Origin: Charina bottae
Lineage: Eukaryota > Chordata > Lepidosauria > Squamata > Charinaidae
Length of the DNA: 64,000 nucleotides
Direction of reading: 5' to 3'
Assembly (NCBI GenBank): GCA_023362775.1
Contig: JALMGJ010000001.1
Coordinates: 60,047,501-60,111,500, forward strand
Both the position numbers and the translations under genes were made by a program. Under the pieces are notes generated by a model. It did not search any database, was not told the DNA's origin, and saw only the letters and a program-made list of their open reading frames with translations. Shown here one piece after another: positions 12,362 through 24,473 of this stretch. The stretch's first letter is position 1; every line of letters starts with the position of its first letter.

Positions 12362-12611
12362 ATAGAATTATACAACCACAGAGTTGGGAAGGGCTGTTTA
12401 GGCCATCAAGGTCTACCCCTTGCTCAGTGCAGAAACCCAAATGAAAACATCCTAGCCAGATGGCTTACTAGCCTCAGCATGAACACATTCACTGAAGGGA
12501 AGCCCGCCACCTCTCCTCAGTAATTGGTTCCATTGTTCTTATTGTTACAAACTTTTTTCTACCATTCCATTGGAAATGGCCTTCTTGTAATTTAATTAGA
12601 TTACTCTATGT
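12362..12611 (-). mobile_element. CR1-like LINE 3' region, part 1
   Basis: It begins at ATAGAATTATA, which resembles the reverse complement of the ATTCTATG-type 3' end of CR1 elements, and continues with sequence typical of the CR1 3' end read on the minus strand. The element is interrupted by the hAT MITE at 12612-12931 and resumes at 12940. It is old and diverged, with no usable ORF. Confidence 0.55.
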
Positions 12612-12931
12612 CAGAGCTTTCCAAACTGTGTGTCAGGACACGTTAGTGTGTTGGCTGCAGTGTCTGGGTGTGTCGCGGCTGCTGCTGCCTCCGAGCCCTG
12701 CCAGGATTCCATGCAGGTCCTAGTGCCTGCCTTGTGCCTTGCTGCCTCCAAACCTGCCCTGCCAGGATTTTGCACAGGTCCTAGTGCCTGCCTTGTGCCT
12801 TGCTGCCTCCAAACCTGCTGTGATTCCATGCAGGTCCTAGTGCCTGCCTTGTGCCCTGCTGTAAGAGTGTGTCGCGAAATGATGCATGTCTAAAAAGTGT
12901 GTCACCAACATGAAAAGTTTGGAAAGCTCTG
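12612..12931. mobile_element. hAT-type MITE, family 2 (three-unit copy)
   Basis: This 320-bp element has termini CAGAGCTTTCCAAACTGTG and TTTGGAAAGCTCTG and a perfect 8-bp duplication CTCTATGT (12604-12611 and 12932-12939). The interior contains a minisatellite of roughly 55-65 bp per unit, centred on CAGGTCCTAGTGCCTGCC and present three times (12715, 12776 and 12831). It sits inside the CR1-like element, so it is the younger insertion. Confidence 0.9.
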
Positions 12932-12939
12932 CTCTATGT

Positions 12940-13245
12940 CCTACCATCTGAGTAAAGAACAGGGCTTGGCTTTATTTTGTGCAACATCCTTTTCAGTATT
13001 TGAAGAGTGCTATCCATCTTCCCTCAGTCTTCTCCTTTCAAGGTTAAGCCTTCCCAATTCATGCCACATCTTTTTGTTGGACTTCGCTTTGAGTCCACTA
13101 ATCATCCTTGTTGCTGCTCTCCAAACTGATTCCAGTTAGTCTGAATCCTTCTAAACATGTGGTGCCCAGAACTGGAGCCGCTACTGAAGGGGAGGTCTGA
13201 TCAATCCAAAGTAGAGTAGAAATATGATATTATTTTTCTCAGTGT
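12940..13245 (-). mobile_element. CR1-like LINE 3' region, part 2
   Basis: This continues the element at 12362-12611 beyond the MITE. Landmarks include the stretch around CTTTTCAGTATTTGAAGAG and the later GGTGCCCAGAACTGGA, both of which I associate with amniote CR1 3' parts read in reverse. The right edge is approximate. Confidence 0.5.
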
Positions 13246-13534
13246 TGGCTTTATTCGTTCAAGTCCCAGCCGAACAATGACTACCTCTTCATTGTCACCA
13301 GAAATAACATTGCTTTCAAAAGTGCATCCACAGATTTCTTTCGAACAAGCTCACTGGAAAAGCATACTGTACATCTGGAAAGCCTCTTTTTCAATCCCTG
13401 CCATCTACAGTAGAAGTCCCACAAGCAAATGCAGTGTCTTTTCACTGGTATCCTAGCTCAAAGATTGATTGAAAGCAGTGGCCTGAACTATATTTTGCAG
13501 GGATATTCTTCATCTTTAAAATAATTCCACCTAG

Positions 13535-13925
13535 CGGGGTCTTGAAAGCATGCCTTCTCTGCAGTAGCGCTCACCCTCTGGAACATCCTTCACCCAGGGG
13601 TGAGACAGGCCCCCTCACTCCTGGACTTCAGGAAAAACTGAAAACCTGGTTTTGCCACCAAACCTGGGACGGGAGGGGAAATAGTCATTCTTGGGGATGG
13701 CTAGTGCCCTAGAATGGATTGAGAACGGCCCTTGCGCTCTGGATTTGAGGAAGAACTGTAGCCATCTGGATTCCATTTTATTTTATTTATATCTTTTAAT
13801 AATTATAACAATATTATATATTTATTTCACTTTTATTGGGCTTTGTTTTGTATTTTAACTCCGGTTTTATTGTAAACCGCCCAGAGTTCCCCCTTCGGGG
13901 GAAGATGGGCAGTAATATAAATGTG
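13535..13925 (+). mobile_element. L2-like LINE 3' end
   Basis: This is a 5'-truncated fragment of the same family as 35405-38340. It covers the end of ORF2 (the stretch matching SAVAPALWN-like codons near 13558-13590) and the 3' untranslated region. It ends in the family's stem-loop, CCGCCCAGAGTTCCCCC and its partner GGGGGAAGATGGGC, at 13878-13911. Small indels break the reading frame. Confidence 0.75.
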
Positions 13926-14008
13926 GAGTCCTTGGTGCTCTCTGAGCCTTGTTGTTTTCTTGCAGATGTTTCATTGCCAGGCTAGGCAACATCTTCAGTG
14001 CGAAAAAA
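13926..14008 (-). mobile_element. Penelope-like terminal fragment
   Basis: A short piece, read on the minus strand, carries a hammerhead-like core and then runs through an AACAACAAGG-type stretch. It abuts an L2 3' end on the left and a hexanucleotide array on the right. The assignment rests on sharing the CTGAAGA-stem-GAAAC layout with the other PLE-related repeats in this window. Confidence 0.45.
13968..13998 (-). ncRNA. Hammerhead-like ribozyme core (second family)
   Basis: Minus strand: CTGAAGA (13998-13992), a spacer T, GTTGCC (13990-13985), a 6-base loop, GGCAAT (13978-13973), GAAAC (13972-13968), then ATC. Stem II pairs over all 6 bp with one G-U pair. GCA before the box pairs with TGC after ATC, giving a 3-bp stem I. 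The stem bases differ wholly from those of the 5820 family while pairing is kept. Confidence 0.5.
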
Positions 14009-14410
14009 TAATATAATATAAATATAAATATAAATATAAATATAAATATAAATATAAATATAAATATAAATATAAATATAAATAATATAAATATAAATAT
14101 AAATAATATAAATATAAATAATATAAATATAAATATAAATATAAATATAAATATAAATAATATAAATAATATAAATATAAATATAAATATAAATAATATA
14201 AATATAAATATAAATATAAATAATATAAATATAAATATAAATATAAATATAAATATAAATATAAATATAAATATAAATAATATAAATATAAATATAAATA
14301 ATATAAATATAAATATAAATATAAATATAAATATAAATATAAATATAAATATAAATATAAATATAAATAATATAAATATAAATATAAATATAAATATAAA
14401 TATAAATAAA
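14009..14410. repeat. Long (AAATAT)n array with interspersed AAATAATAT units
   Basis: About 400 bp of hexanucleotide repeat, broken at irregular spacing by a 9-base variant. The 185-codon minus-strand ORF of alternating F and I is a translation of this array and not a protein. Confidence 0.95.
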
Positions 14411-14696
14411 TTGGCTTTGAACACCTCCAGGAAAAGTGCTGAGTTCTGGTCTTTGGTGCTTCCTTCAGACTGTGCCCTGAAGCTGGATGTTTTTATCTTA
14501 TGAGAGAAGTTCTAGAGACAGACCTGTTTATTTACCAGCTGATTTTCAGTTTTCCCAGTACATTTCCAGCAGAAAGATGAGGAATTCTCAAAATCACTCC
14601 AGAGGCACATGGCAGTGAAGAAGAAAGGTGAAATCTCCCTTCACTGCATGCAGAGTACCAATGAAAAGATAATCTAAGTCTGTTATTTGTTTAGAC

Positions 14697-14996
14697 CAGG
14701 GTTTCTCAACCAGGGTTCCGTGGAACCCTAGGGTTTCACGAGAGGTCACTAGGGGTTCCCTGGGAGATCATGGTTTATTTAAAAAATTATTTCAAATTCG
14801 GGCAACTTCACATTAGAGAGGTAAGTTTCATTCTTTATTTTTAGTTTAAGAACACTGTCAGTACATATATACGGGCCTACACATGAAACGTATATAATGA
14901 TTTTATAACTTCTGAGCCTGAATGTGCAGGGGTTTCCCAAGGCCTGAAAAAAATATTTCAAGGGTTCCTCCAGGGTCAAAAGGTTGAGAAAGGCCG
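14697..14996. mobile_element. hAT-type MITE, family 1
   Basis: This 300-bp copy of the family at 2001-2309 has ends CAGGGTTTCTCAACC and GTTGAGAAAGGCCG. The flanking 8-mers GTTTAGAC (14689-14696) and GTCTAGAA (14997-15004) match at 6 of 8 bases, so the duplication has decayed. It has no ORF. Confidence 0.8.
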
Positions 14997-15004
14997 GTCT
15001 AGAA

Positions 15005-16298
15005 CATGCAACCACAGGGCCTTATTTGATATGAACAGTGTATTTTTTAGCATTATGCCCAGGTTTGGTCTGATACATCTATATTGGACTGTTGTTTAAT
15101 TCTTTTTTTACTGATCCCATTATCTTTGAGTGCAGTGCCAAAAGTATATTTATTGCTGAGCAAAGAGCAGTCATAACCGCTGCTGAGAAACGAATGGGGT
15201 GGGGTGAGGGTGGGCTTCTTATCCAGCTGAGTGCTTGGGAGATTGTCCAACCATGGATTAAACTAATATTAACAATATCCCTCCGTTCCCTGGAAAATAT
15301 TTCTTGATCTTTAGGAAATGTTGCCTGATTCATTTGGCCTACATTCCCCGTTGGGTGTGTTTTCCTTTATTCCATTAGCCCTTGTTAGATGATGCTGGAT
15401 GACCCTAAACAATTCTACTAAACAATTAATGATTATCCTATCCATCCTTCACTTGCTGTTTAGCTACAACTATATGCCTTTACTCCTTTTAATCTTTAGT
15501 TTAATGAAGTGTAATTAGTCAGGCTCACGATGAAATATTGGATCTTGAAATTTCTCAATTCTTCCATAATAAGCTACTTCATGCATAAAAAGCCGACTTG
15601 GAAGAAGAATTATCGCAGCTGCTTTCTCTCCCTTGTTTGGGTAAACAATCTCCATCAAAATGGGAATATCACTTAACAAAACCGTAACAAGTGTTATTAT
15701 AGTTTGCAACAGAGAGAAACTTTCCAGAGACACAGTTTAAACAAGCTTGAGGTTTCTGTTCTGCAGCATTTACTTAGAAGGCTGAATGCTATTGATTACT
15801 TGTCTAATTTGTATTATTTTCCAAGCTTCCCAGACAACTTGACTGTTTTGTTATCTGATCTCCTCTCAGGCTTGCATTTGTGTTCAAATCCTTGCAGCCG
15901 CATTCAATACTCAGAAGTCTGTTGGCCCATTTTAGAGCAGGGTCATTTTCTTTAGATGGCAGGACTCTAAGGGGAAAAGGAAGAATTGACAACTCAACTA
16001 AAGAAAAAAGAACCCCTCCCTGCTGTGCTCCTCTGTTTCTTGTGCCAAGGAACGTTAGCCAAAGAAAAGCCTCCATTTGTCACCCTGGGGAAGTAGCGAG
16101 TGGACCCAGGCCCTTTGGACTAGGTAGACAATCAGACAGTTATCCCAGCCTCCATTCATAGAAGGGGCCCATCCAAAGAATAATCCAGTATTTGAAATGA
16201 TCAGATGCATTAAGGCTTGTCAATCAAGGCTGTGAAACTGACCCCTTCTTACAAGGGAGGAGGTGCTAGAACAGTAGGTTATCATGGATATCCATGAG
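15005..16298. other. Unique non-coding sequence
   Basis: ORFs of up to 93 codons on both strands between 15079 and 16161 overlap one another and show no motif. I do not support any as genes. Confidence 0.4.
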
Positions 16299-16458
16299 GT
16301 CAAAAAAGTCAAGATGGCAGCTGCAACTGTGCAATAGAAGTCCCCCTTCTTTACGTGCTTTGCACCTGTGATAAAACATAATCTTTTAATCAGAACGTAA
16401 CCTGTGTAATAAAAAATGGAGCTTCAATTGCAGCTGTCTTCCTGATTTTTTGATGCTC
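16299..16458. repeat. Diverged fold-back repeat
   Basis: The left part around AGATGGCAGCTGCAACTGTG is an imperfect inverted copy of the right part around CTTCAATTGCAGCTGTC, with AAAAAGTC and its complement outside. A related arrangement occurs at 39596-39730. It is probably a non-autonomous fold-back or MITE; the class is unresolved. Confidence 0.45.
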
Positions 16459-16723
16459 TCCCCCAATGTCTCTGGTAGCATAAAAGTCTTCTTAATGAAT
16501 GAATAAAATTATGTCAAGCATTCTTTCAGGGTCTGAATTTCGCCACATGCTTTGTTATTCATCCATGGACATTAGAGGGGGGGCGGAAATGGATGCAAAT
16601 GTATACTGACAGGGTGTATCTGTGTATGAATATTTCACCCAAGGGCCACTTAGAGCCCTAAAACACACCAATAACAGAATCCTCATTTTAGTATGTTTCA
16701 TTAGAAAGTTTACTATGATTGAT

Positions 16724-17485
16724 GATGATGGTTACATGCCATCAAGTCATTGTCAACTCTTAGTGACCACATAGATAGATTTTCTAATTCCCAGAATTAG
16801 AACCTTCTCCAGAAAGCTACAGTAGGTCTTCACCTAATGTGTCCAAAGTAGGATAGTTTTATCCCGGTCATTTGTGCCTTGAGTGAGAACTCTGGGTTGA
16901 TTTGTTCGATGATCCATTTGTTTGTGTTCTTGGCTGTCCATATTATTCTCAGAAGTCTTCTGCAACACCAAAGATCAAAAATGTCACTACTCTTCCTATC
17001 CTGCTTCTTCAAATTCCAACTTTCGCTTCCATAGAGTGTCCCAGGGAATACCATGGCTTGCACAGTTCTGATCTTTGTAGGTATAGACACATCATGGCAT
17101 TTGAATATCTTTTCCAAAGCCTTCATGGCTGCTCTACTGAGTGCTAGTATGAGGCATTTTTCTTGAGTGTTTGTTCCTTTACTGTTGATGGTTGATCCTA
17201 AAAGGCAGAAGCTATTATCCACCACTTTGATATCTTCATTGTCAATTCTAAGGCTGGTTATTTTACCTGTTGTCATTAGTCTTCTTTATATTTAATTTTA
17301 GTCCCATTTTTTCATTGTGCTCCTTGACTTTTATTACTTGGGCTTGCAGATCCTTTGCATTTTCGGCTGTCGAGGTAGTATCATCAGCATAGCACAGGTT
17401 ATTGATGTTTCTTCTTCCAATCCAGATTCCCTTAAAGGATTTACCATAGTTAGCAAAAATTATTCTATGCACGGTGGCAGTTGGA
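16724..17485 (-). mobile_element. RTE-type LINE fragment (old subfamily)
   Basis: Two frame-broken minus-strand segments encode the C-terminal half of an RTE reverse transcriptase. One (17263-17472) has NINNLCYADDTTSTAEN, containing the catalytic YADD, then LKLNIKKT. The other (16830-17276) has SLRIDNEDIKVVD, LYGSESWNLKK, RRLLRIIWTA and LSYFGHIR, the conserved C-terminal motifs shared with BovB. The 3' end on the minus strand is near 16724, after a CATGTAACCATCATCATC-type tail. The protein is far more diverged than the BovB at 28505-30794, with in-frame breaks near 17270. It is a 5'-truncated pseudo-copy and not functional. Confidence 0.8.
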
Positions 17486-18876
17486 TTTAAAGGTAGTGAA
17501 ATTTCTTTGATGATGCTTGGATGTTTTCAATCTCAGAAGGACTCTCAATGGTGATAAAATAGTGAGCAGAGGGCACAGAGGTAGCCAAAATTGCCAGGTG
17601 GCTATTGCAATAGATCACACTTGGATCAACAATAGGTGTGTAGGATAGGCAACTTTCTCAAAGCATTGGGATATGAGCAGTCCATCTAATCAGACTACCC
17701 AACTTTCTAATATTGGGACCTTCTTGCAGCATTGTGATGGTTAAGATGGTTAAGATGTTAAGAAATACAACTTTTACAGAAACCCAAAGGATGACAAATA
17801 TTAAGAAATTGGTCCAATTTCTAAACTGTCAAAAGCTTTTGTTTCCTGACCTGAAGGCTTTTAGAAAAATGAATATTAATGCATACTGATAGATATATTG
17901 TTTAAAATATATATGAAGTACCTTGATTGAAAATGATATGAGGGAAATTTGAGCTGTGTTCAATGCTTGATCCAGGATAATCTGCTTCATATGTGCATAT
18001 GATATGGTCGACAATGGAACATCCATTCTCCCCTAGTACTGGCAGATGCAAGGCTTTCATGTTGCAAATTAGCAGAGAAGTAGGACAAAAATCAAGCAGA
18101 TTGTTTTCTGATGAAAAAGCAGCTTCAGTGGTAACCCTATTTGGTGAGGTTGTTTGCATTTCTAATTACAAGTTAAGAGTTTCATTTCTAAGTTCAGCAG
18201 TTTATTCCCATCTATGCACAGGACTGTGAGATGTATATTATTTTGGTTTAACTGGAGCACTAGTTCCTCTGAGCATAAATAACAGAAAATCTGTGCACGT
18301 ACAAGTGTGTATATGTTTCAGTTATTTGTAATCAAAGGAGGTAACACTACAGTTAAACTCTATATATGTGGTATATAACACACCTATCCCCAAATTAAAT
18401 TAAACATGGTTTACTTTACCCAATTTTTAGGGTATATTTCATAATTATATCAATATTATACATTCATATAATATACTGGGCCATAAATTAACTGCCCAGA
18501 CTAGGTTCAGGGTTCACACTAGGCCAGGGTTGCAAAAATCCAGATTACCACTGGATAGCATTTAATAGATTTTTTTTCTTGTCTCTTTGCTGCCATCCAG
18601 TGGTTTTCTGAACCTTTGCATCCCAGATCCAGGAGACCTACAGGAGGCCAAACTGCACTGGCTAGTTTTTTGTTCTGTGTATCCTGTGAAAGTCTCTCTC
18701 TCTTCATTTTTTCCATCCAACAGTGTGATCTGGTCACTGTCTTGAGCTCCTTAAGGAAAGGTGAAATATAAATTAATCAATTAATGAACTAAATAAATGT
18801 TCAAACAATTCTATCTTCTTTTCACTCTCCTGTGGATATGACTGTGGATTCTCTTATGGAAGCAGCAACGGGGCCA
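17486..18876. other. Mostly unique AT-rich sequence
   Basis: No gene was recognised. The stretch about 18510-18740, with TGCCATCCAGTGGTTTTCTG, resembles interspersed repeats I associate with squamates, but I cannot name the family. The ORFs here are short and featureless. Confidence 0.35.
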
Positions 18877-19690
18877 TCATAATTTATTTATTTATTATTT
18901 AAATTTATATGACCACCCAACTCCCCCAAATAATAATCTTCTGCATTTAAAAATTTACAGCTGTATCCCCAAGGCCATATCTCTGACTACTGTATAGAAA
19001 TTCCTGTAATAATTTAACACATCACAGGAAGCAGAGGCAGGGTTATGATTTAGTGATTTCATATATTTATATTCCACTTTCTATGCTGAAGAATCTCAAA
19101 GCTGTTCACAATAACAGCAGTAATAAAACACATAATAAATGAATATTCATTAAAAAGTTTGGCCTTTCTATCTAATGCTCATATCAGGAAGGCACAATGT
19201 ACTGTATATCTAGAAGGAAAAAAAATCAGAAAAATAGCATAACCAATGCATATTCCATTCAAGAGCTTCCATTGAGCTGATCCTGTTCTGCCCAATGCCT
19301 AAGGAGAAGAACCAGGTTTTCAGGGCCTTACAGAAGGCCAGTGGGGTCAGGGATATTCAAACCTCAGGGGGAATGTTGTTCCACAGGGTAGGCATGGCGA
19401 CAGGGAAGACACGCCTCCTGGGACTTGCTAAGTGACGTTGTTTTGCAGAAGGGACCTGAAGCATCCTCATCATGCCAGATCTCATGGGTGAAGCAGAGAA
19501 AATTGGAGACAGACCATCCCACAAATAACCAAGCCCTGTGCCATGATAGGGTTTCGGAGTGATAACCAGAACTTAATTGTGCTTAAAGCTTATAGGGAGC
19601 CAGTACAGTTCCCAAAGGAGTGGTTATTACATGGGCATACTGAGGTACACCTATAGCTACTCACGCTTTTGCTGTCTAGACCAGTTGCAG
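18877..19690 (-). mobile_element. L2-like LINE, ORF2 C-terminus and 3' tail
   Basis: Read on the minus strand, the stretch from about 19690 to 19270 corresponds to the end of an L2-type ORF2. It has degenerate counterparts of the LQLVQNAAARAV, ELHWLP, RAFSVAAPALWN and LKTWF landmarks seen in the better copy at 35405-38340. A 3' tail follows, reaching an A/T-rich terminal repeat at about 18882-18910. The reading frame is destroyed by substitutions and indels. It is an old truncated copy. Confidence 0.6.
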
Positions 19691-20576
19691 ATTTGGGGCT
19701 ATTTTTAAGTTAAGTTAGGATGTTTCCGCCCAGGAAAGAGCATAGTTGGTATATGAACCAAAGTTGGCAATACGCACTTCTAGCTGGAGAGGCCACTTGG
19801 GTCTTCAGTGATGATGTTGATGGTTATTTCTGAGGGAGCACCACATGTTTTAAATTTTCCATATCTGGGAATCACCGCTGAAAAAGGTTGTCTTGTTGGG
19901 AATCTCTATCAGTTTTTGGCCATCTTTCACCCCATCACTGCATCAAGGGAGTCATTTAAGACAAGCACAGCCTCTCCAGATTCTGATACTATGGAGCTGA
20001 GTGTTAAAAATGGTACAGTTATTTCTTGCCTAATCCTAACTAATCCTAATCCTAATGCAATCATTCGTTTTAGTTGGGTGGGGGTGTAAAATTCATTTTA
20101 GGGGGTCATGTCAATGCAAATTTGAGAACCCTTGCCACAGACCATTCAAGAATTCATCACCTTCCATAAGTCTGTGGGATAGACTATCTTCATGATTCAT
20201 CGCTCCTTGGAGGCAGGCGTATGATGCCATCAGACCAAACTGACAGAGGGACAACTATATGGTTCCTCATTCACGCTGGTAGCGGGAGATCACACACATG
20301 AACTGAAAGATCTGCACTGATTGCCAGTTCTTCAAGTATATTTTAGGGAAACTGGGGTTAAAACTTTAAAGAGTTTAGAGCTTGACTATCAAAGATTAAG
20401 ACTCTCTTGTTATGAGTCTGTCTAGGAATGAAGGTTTGCAAGAGGGCCATTCTAACAATGCTCCTCCTCTCAGTGGCTTGTTCGTTAAGCAAACAGGAGA
20501 GCAGTTGCATTGCCTCCTGCTCCCCATCATCCAGGCCTTTAAATGTAAATGGCTTTAGTATTGGGGCTCTCATTTG
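19691..20576. other. Unique non-coding sequence
   Basis: No recognisable element is present. A short tandem TAATCCTAATCC occurs near 20033-20055. The 93-codon ORF at 19808-20089 has no domain. Confidence 0.4.
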
Positions 20577-20650
20577 TTTTTATTTATTCATTTCATCCTC
20601 ACATTTCTTCACCGCCCATCTCGCCAAAGCGACTCTGTTCATTTGTTTTT
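20577..20650 (-). mobile_element. L2-like LINE 3' tail scrap
   Basis: TTTATTTATTCATTTCAT followed by TTCACCGCCCATCTCGCC is the reverse complement of the L2-like 3' terminus (stem-loop plus AAATAAATAAG-type tail). Only the last 70 bases or so survive. Confidence 0.55.
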
Positions 20651-21843
20651 ATCCTTTGTAATTTTAGACTGTTAAAATGCAAGCCATTTTGGGTATTCAA
20701 TATGAACAAAAAGATGACACCAATCGTTCAACCTTTCCTTAAAACCCACCCTTCCCATAATCCCAAGAGGCTGCATTTCCAGCATCTTTTATTATGTAAA
20801 ATAATAAAACTTATATTATGTAATATAAGTTGCATGTATCTTTGAACATACCCCACCCATTCATGATGCAGCCTCCAAAAAGATGTAACATTTTCCCCCT
20901 CAGCCTTTCGTTCTAATAGTTTTCCTAAGAAAAGATGATGTTTAAATACCAGCAACACTGATGGTTGGGCTTTTCCCCAATGGAAGGCTTACTTAAGAAA
21001 CCAAATGTTTGCCAGAGGAAGCTCATGACATGCTGTATGTTTAATTATGTTCAATTCATTAACACAATTAGAGTAGTGAACAGTTTATTGACACAGCCAG
21101 AAACACTTAGAAACAGCCAATAAGTCATAGATTATAGCAACTCATTCTTTTGCAATGTGAGCAATACTCTGGCAAACTCTTAAATCACTTCAGAACACGG
21201 CCTGAGTCTTAGTTTAGTTTTTCTGCTCTCTGATGAAAACGCCTACAATAATTAAACAATGTTTGGGAAGAAAGGGCTATATGGTGCCCTATTATATTAT
21301 AAACCATTAATCACAGGATATCCACTTTAGCTCTGGTATAAGTAGAGTTATTTTGTTGGTTTATAATTTCTCTTTTAAAAAATATATGTACAAAGCAATT
21401 CTGAAGCAAACTGACATTCTCAGTGGTTCGTTCTTACAGCTATAAGAGTCTGCCATTGACTCATATTTATATTAGATACAGGAGCATTGGGCCAAAACAA
21501 GAGAGAGCCAGCTCAACTGCAAGTCCATTGTTCAGCTCTGGAGGTACTCTTGGGCTGGTCACTCTCTCTACTGTATAGATGGTGGTCGTAAACAAAGGCA
21601 AAGGGATTTATCCAGTGCCTCAAACTTCCTGAGGCACTGAAAAGTGTGGTTATTGTGCTCATAAATTAGCATTGAGTTGCCACCCGTTTTTCTAGCCAAG
21701 CTCTTCCTCTTGTTTTATCTGTCCATAAGAAGGGCTCAACTTCAATAGGGACACCTTCCCCATCACTGCCCATGCTGGGGAAAGCAACATTTATTACATT
21801 TCTGCTCATCTTGACAAAATGGTTGTCAAATCAACAGAAGTTC
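20651..21843. other. Unique AT-rich non-coding sequence
   Basis: A small inverted repeat surrounds 20796-20830 (TATGTAAAATAATAAAAC against TTATATTATGTAATATAAG). Otherwise I recognise nothing. Confidence 0.4.
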
Positions 21844-22010
21844 TGATTTGCCATAGAATCTTAGAGTCGGAGGTGAAAAATAGAGGTTTTCTAGTCCAAC
21901 CCCCCACTCAGTGCAGGATCCACTAGAGCATCTCTTAACAAATGATCATCCAATCCCTGCTTGAAAACCACTACTGAAAAACTCGCCACATCAAGCGGCA
22001 GCCTGTTTTT
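21844..22010 (-). mobile_element. CR1-like LINE 3' fragment
   Basis: It begins CATAGAATCTTAGAGT, the reverse complement of a CR1-type ATTCTATG terminus. It continues with TAGTCCAACCCCC and CCAATCCCTGCTTGAAAA, typical of amniote CR1 3' parts in reverse. About 165 bp survive. Confidence 0.6.
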
Positions 22011-22912
22011 CTTCCTTGATGTATGGCAATCATGAGTAACATCCCACCAAGTTTCAGTGATATAACATCATACAGTATTTGTCCTCCTGAGTTATGAGCT
22101 CTAGTTCTGCTGCTTCTTCCTCATACTCTGCATTGGTGTAGAAACATCTGAGATTCTGGGTACCACCTAATGACATCTCTATTGTAGTGTCCTGCATAAC
22201 TCTGTCCCCACCCTGGCTTCCTGCTTCTCCCTGGGTGTTCTGCTTTCTTGGTCTCAGTCTTTGGCTTCAGCTCTAGGCTTTTGTGTTAATTACTCTATCC
22301 TGATGAGACTGCTGAGGCACCTGCCAGATACTTCCTTCCCAGTTTTTGTAAGATGTATCCTGCCTTTTCCCAGGAGACTTTCATGAAGGTAGCACAGGCC
22401 ATTGTTGTAGAATCCAAGCATTTCTTGGTGAGCCCATTTGCATAAAAATGATGGCAGCATAATTATCGGTCTGGGTGGAATTCTTCCAACTTGGAGAAAA
22501 GACACCCTTGGAAATCAGGTATAGAGTGGGAGGGTTGAAATCCCAGGAAGGAACCTGGCAGGCTGGTATTTGTGCAGTATTTCCCTACTGCATGAAACCA
22601 ATTTTGGGGGGGAGGAAATCACTTCCATTTTCACTAAGTAACATCTTCTCTGATCTTTTTCCTACCACAACTAAAAAAACTTCCACTTTTTTGTTTTTGT
22701 CTTATTTTAAAAATCTCTCACAAACTTCAACTTAATCAAAGCCAGGCACTTGGGGATTATCATACTGGTTAATTATACGTCCTTTCCTTCTTGTACTTAA
22801 GGGCTGTTTAAATTTAGTGCATCAGAAGCTTCCAGTTTGTTTGTTTTTTCATGTCTATAATTATGCCCTCCGTATTTTGGATCTCCCACTCTCCTGAACT
22901 TTTTTCCTTTCA
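22011..22912. other. Unique non-coding sequence
   Basis: No gene or named repeat was recognised. It ends in the left copy of the 15-bp duplication that flanks the LINE at 22928-27585. Confidence 0.4.
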
Positions 22913-23023
22913 AGTTTCCTGCTATAGTAGTAGTTTATTGATTGAGTAGTCTTACGACCATATCAAAGAAAATAAAATAAAGGTAAAATACAAGGTCTAT
23001 TTCAAGGATAAAATACGTAAAAG

Positions 23024-23210
<187 letters not shown>

Positions 23211-23373
23211 TAAATAAAAAGAATCAACGTTCAGATAAATACATCACCTTTACATGATACCCCGATCTGTTCAATATAATGGATTCTTAGCTGAACTGCC
23301 TTGTCGATAAACTTAGCAGTTCTGCTCACAATGTATACGTTAGAGCCCAGGAGGAAATAGGACAATCTGCAAT

Positions 23374-23691
23374 TCAGGTCCAGTGAGCTGTTCTTTCAAG
23401 TAGGGATTTTAAATATCTAAGCCTAAAAGGGGCATACAGTTGACAGTCAAACAAAACATGAGCAATGTAATCTTCGATAACTGGGCCACCGCATATACAT
23501 GTCCTCTCATGATATGACAAGTGATGGAAGTGCCCATATTTGGCCATGGGATCCAACAACTCAAATCTTGCTCTAGAATAGGCCCTTCTTAGGAATTGCG
23601 TCAAACTCATTGACAGGTATTTTTTGGTTTGGAAAGTGGTTTTGTTCTTAGCCAACCAATTTAAAGATCTATTTTTTGCCATTAACTCCAT
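23374..23691 (-). pseudogene. LINE ORF2 C-terminal cysteine/histidine domain
   Basis: A 105-codon open stretch contains SYHERTCICGGPVIEDYIAHV followed by LFDCQLYAPFRLRYL. The C-x-C, H, C spacing is the short zinc-knuckle-like module seen at the C-terminus of several APE-type LINE proteins. It follows sequence with AKIFPVLTYGTELWGL (minus strand near 24060-24110), which resembles the RT thumb and connector. It belongs to the LINE at 22928-27585 and is not a host gene. Flanking frames are interrupted. Confidence 0.55.
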
Positions 23692-24129
23692 GTCTGTTTG
23701 GGCACTGATATCTAAGACTCTCTGTTTAAAAATTACCTTTGCCTGGGAGGCAGTTGAGAGTAAATATTGGATGGGAAACCCATGCTGTAAAATAACTTTT
23801 GTAAGTCAGATTACCCAGGAAGTGAGATGAGCTATACTTATCTGTTCAGCTAAACATATTTTGGGTAGCCTATCAGGGTCCATTGAATGGATCCTCTGTC
23901 AATGGGTAAAAACTTTGATTATTGAGTGGCTGTCTATGGAGTGGACACCTGTTTCTGCTCTGACTGCGGGGGCTGACGTGTTCTTGTCAGTTCCCAGTAT
24001 GCTTCTAAAAAATGGGTCTGGACTTGTTCAAGTCAGGTACCTTTTGTAAGGCCCCACAGTTCCGTGCCATAGGTCAGCACTGGGAATATTTTTGCCCTAA
24101 ATATTTTCAATATGGGGATCAAGGTGCCT

Positions 24130-24473
24130 GGGTAATTGTAATTAAATAATCTATATAATTTTTAAGTACTTGGCATGGCGTGGTTGGCTGTGGTGCGGGT
24201 GGCTTGGTGAAGCTGGGCTGGGTGGCTTGGAGCGGCACAGCTGGGCTTGCCGCCCCACAAGGCAGGGTGCAGGGCTTCCAAAAAGGCAGAGATAGGTGGG
24301 TGGGGGGAGTCGTAAGTGCGGGCAGGCTGCCAAGCACCCAAATTTTGATCATGTGACTGCGGGGGTGCTGCACAATCATAATTTCAGGCACAGGTCGTAA
24401 GTCCATTTTTTCAGCACCATCGTAATTTCGAACAGTCGCTGAACGAATGGTCGTTAAGTGAAGACCATCTGTA
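24130..24473 (-). mobile_element. DNA-transposon (MITE) remnant inside the LINE
   Basis: On the minus strand the right edge starts TACAGATGGTCTTCACTTA, and further in comes GTCGTAAG. This resembles a squamate MITE whose ends read roughly TACAGGTAGTCCTCGACTTA. Only this terminus is recognisable; the opposite one is missing. GC content (24180-24320) is well above that of the surroundings. It occupies the point where the LINE's RT core should be. Confidence 0.5.

Noticed and set aside
13867..14424. 185-codon ORF of alternating Phe and Ile on the minus strand
   Set aside because: It is a direct translation of the AAATAT microsatellite array.
20358..20845. Overlapping ORFs of 71-98 codons on both strands as possible small genes
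   Set aside because: They overlap an L2 tail scrap, carry no motif, and have no splice context or conserved-codon signal.
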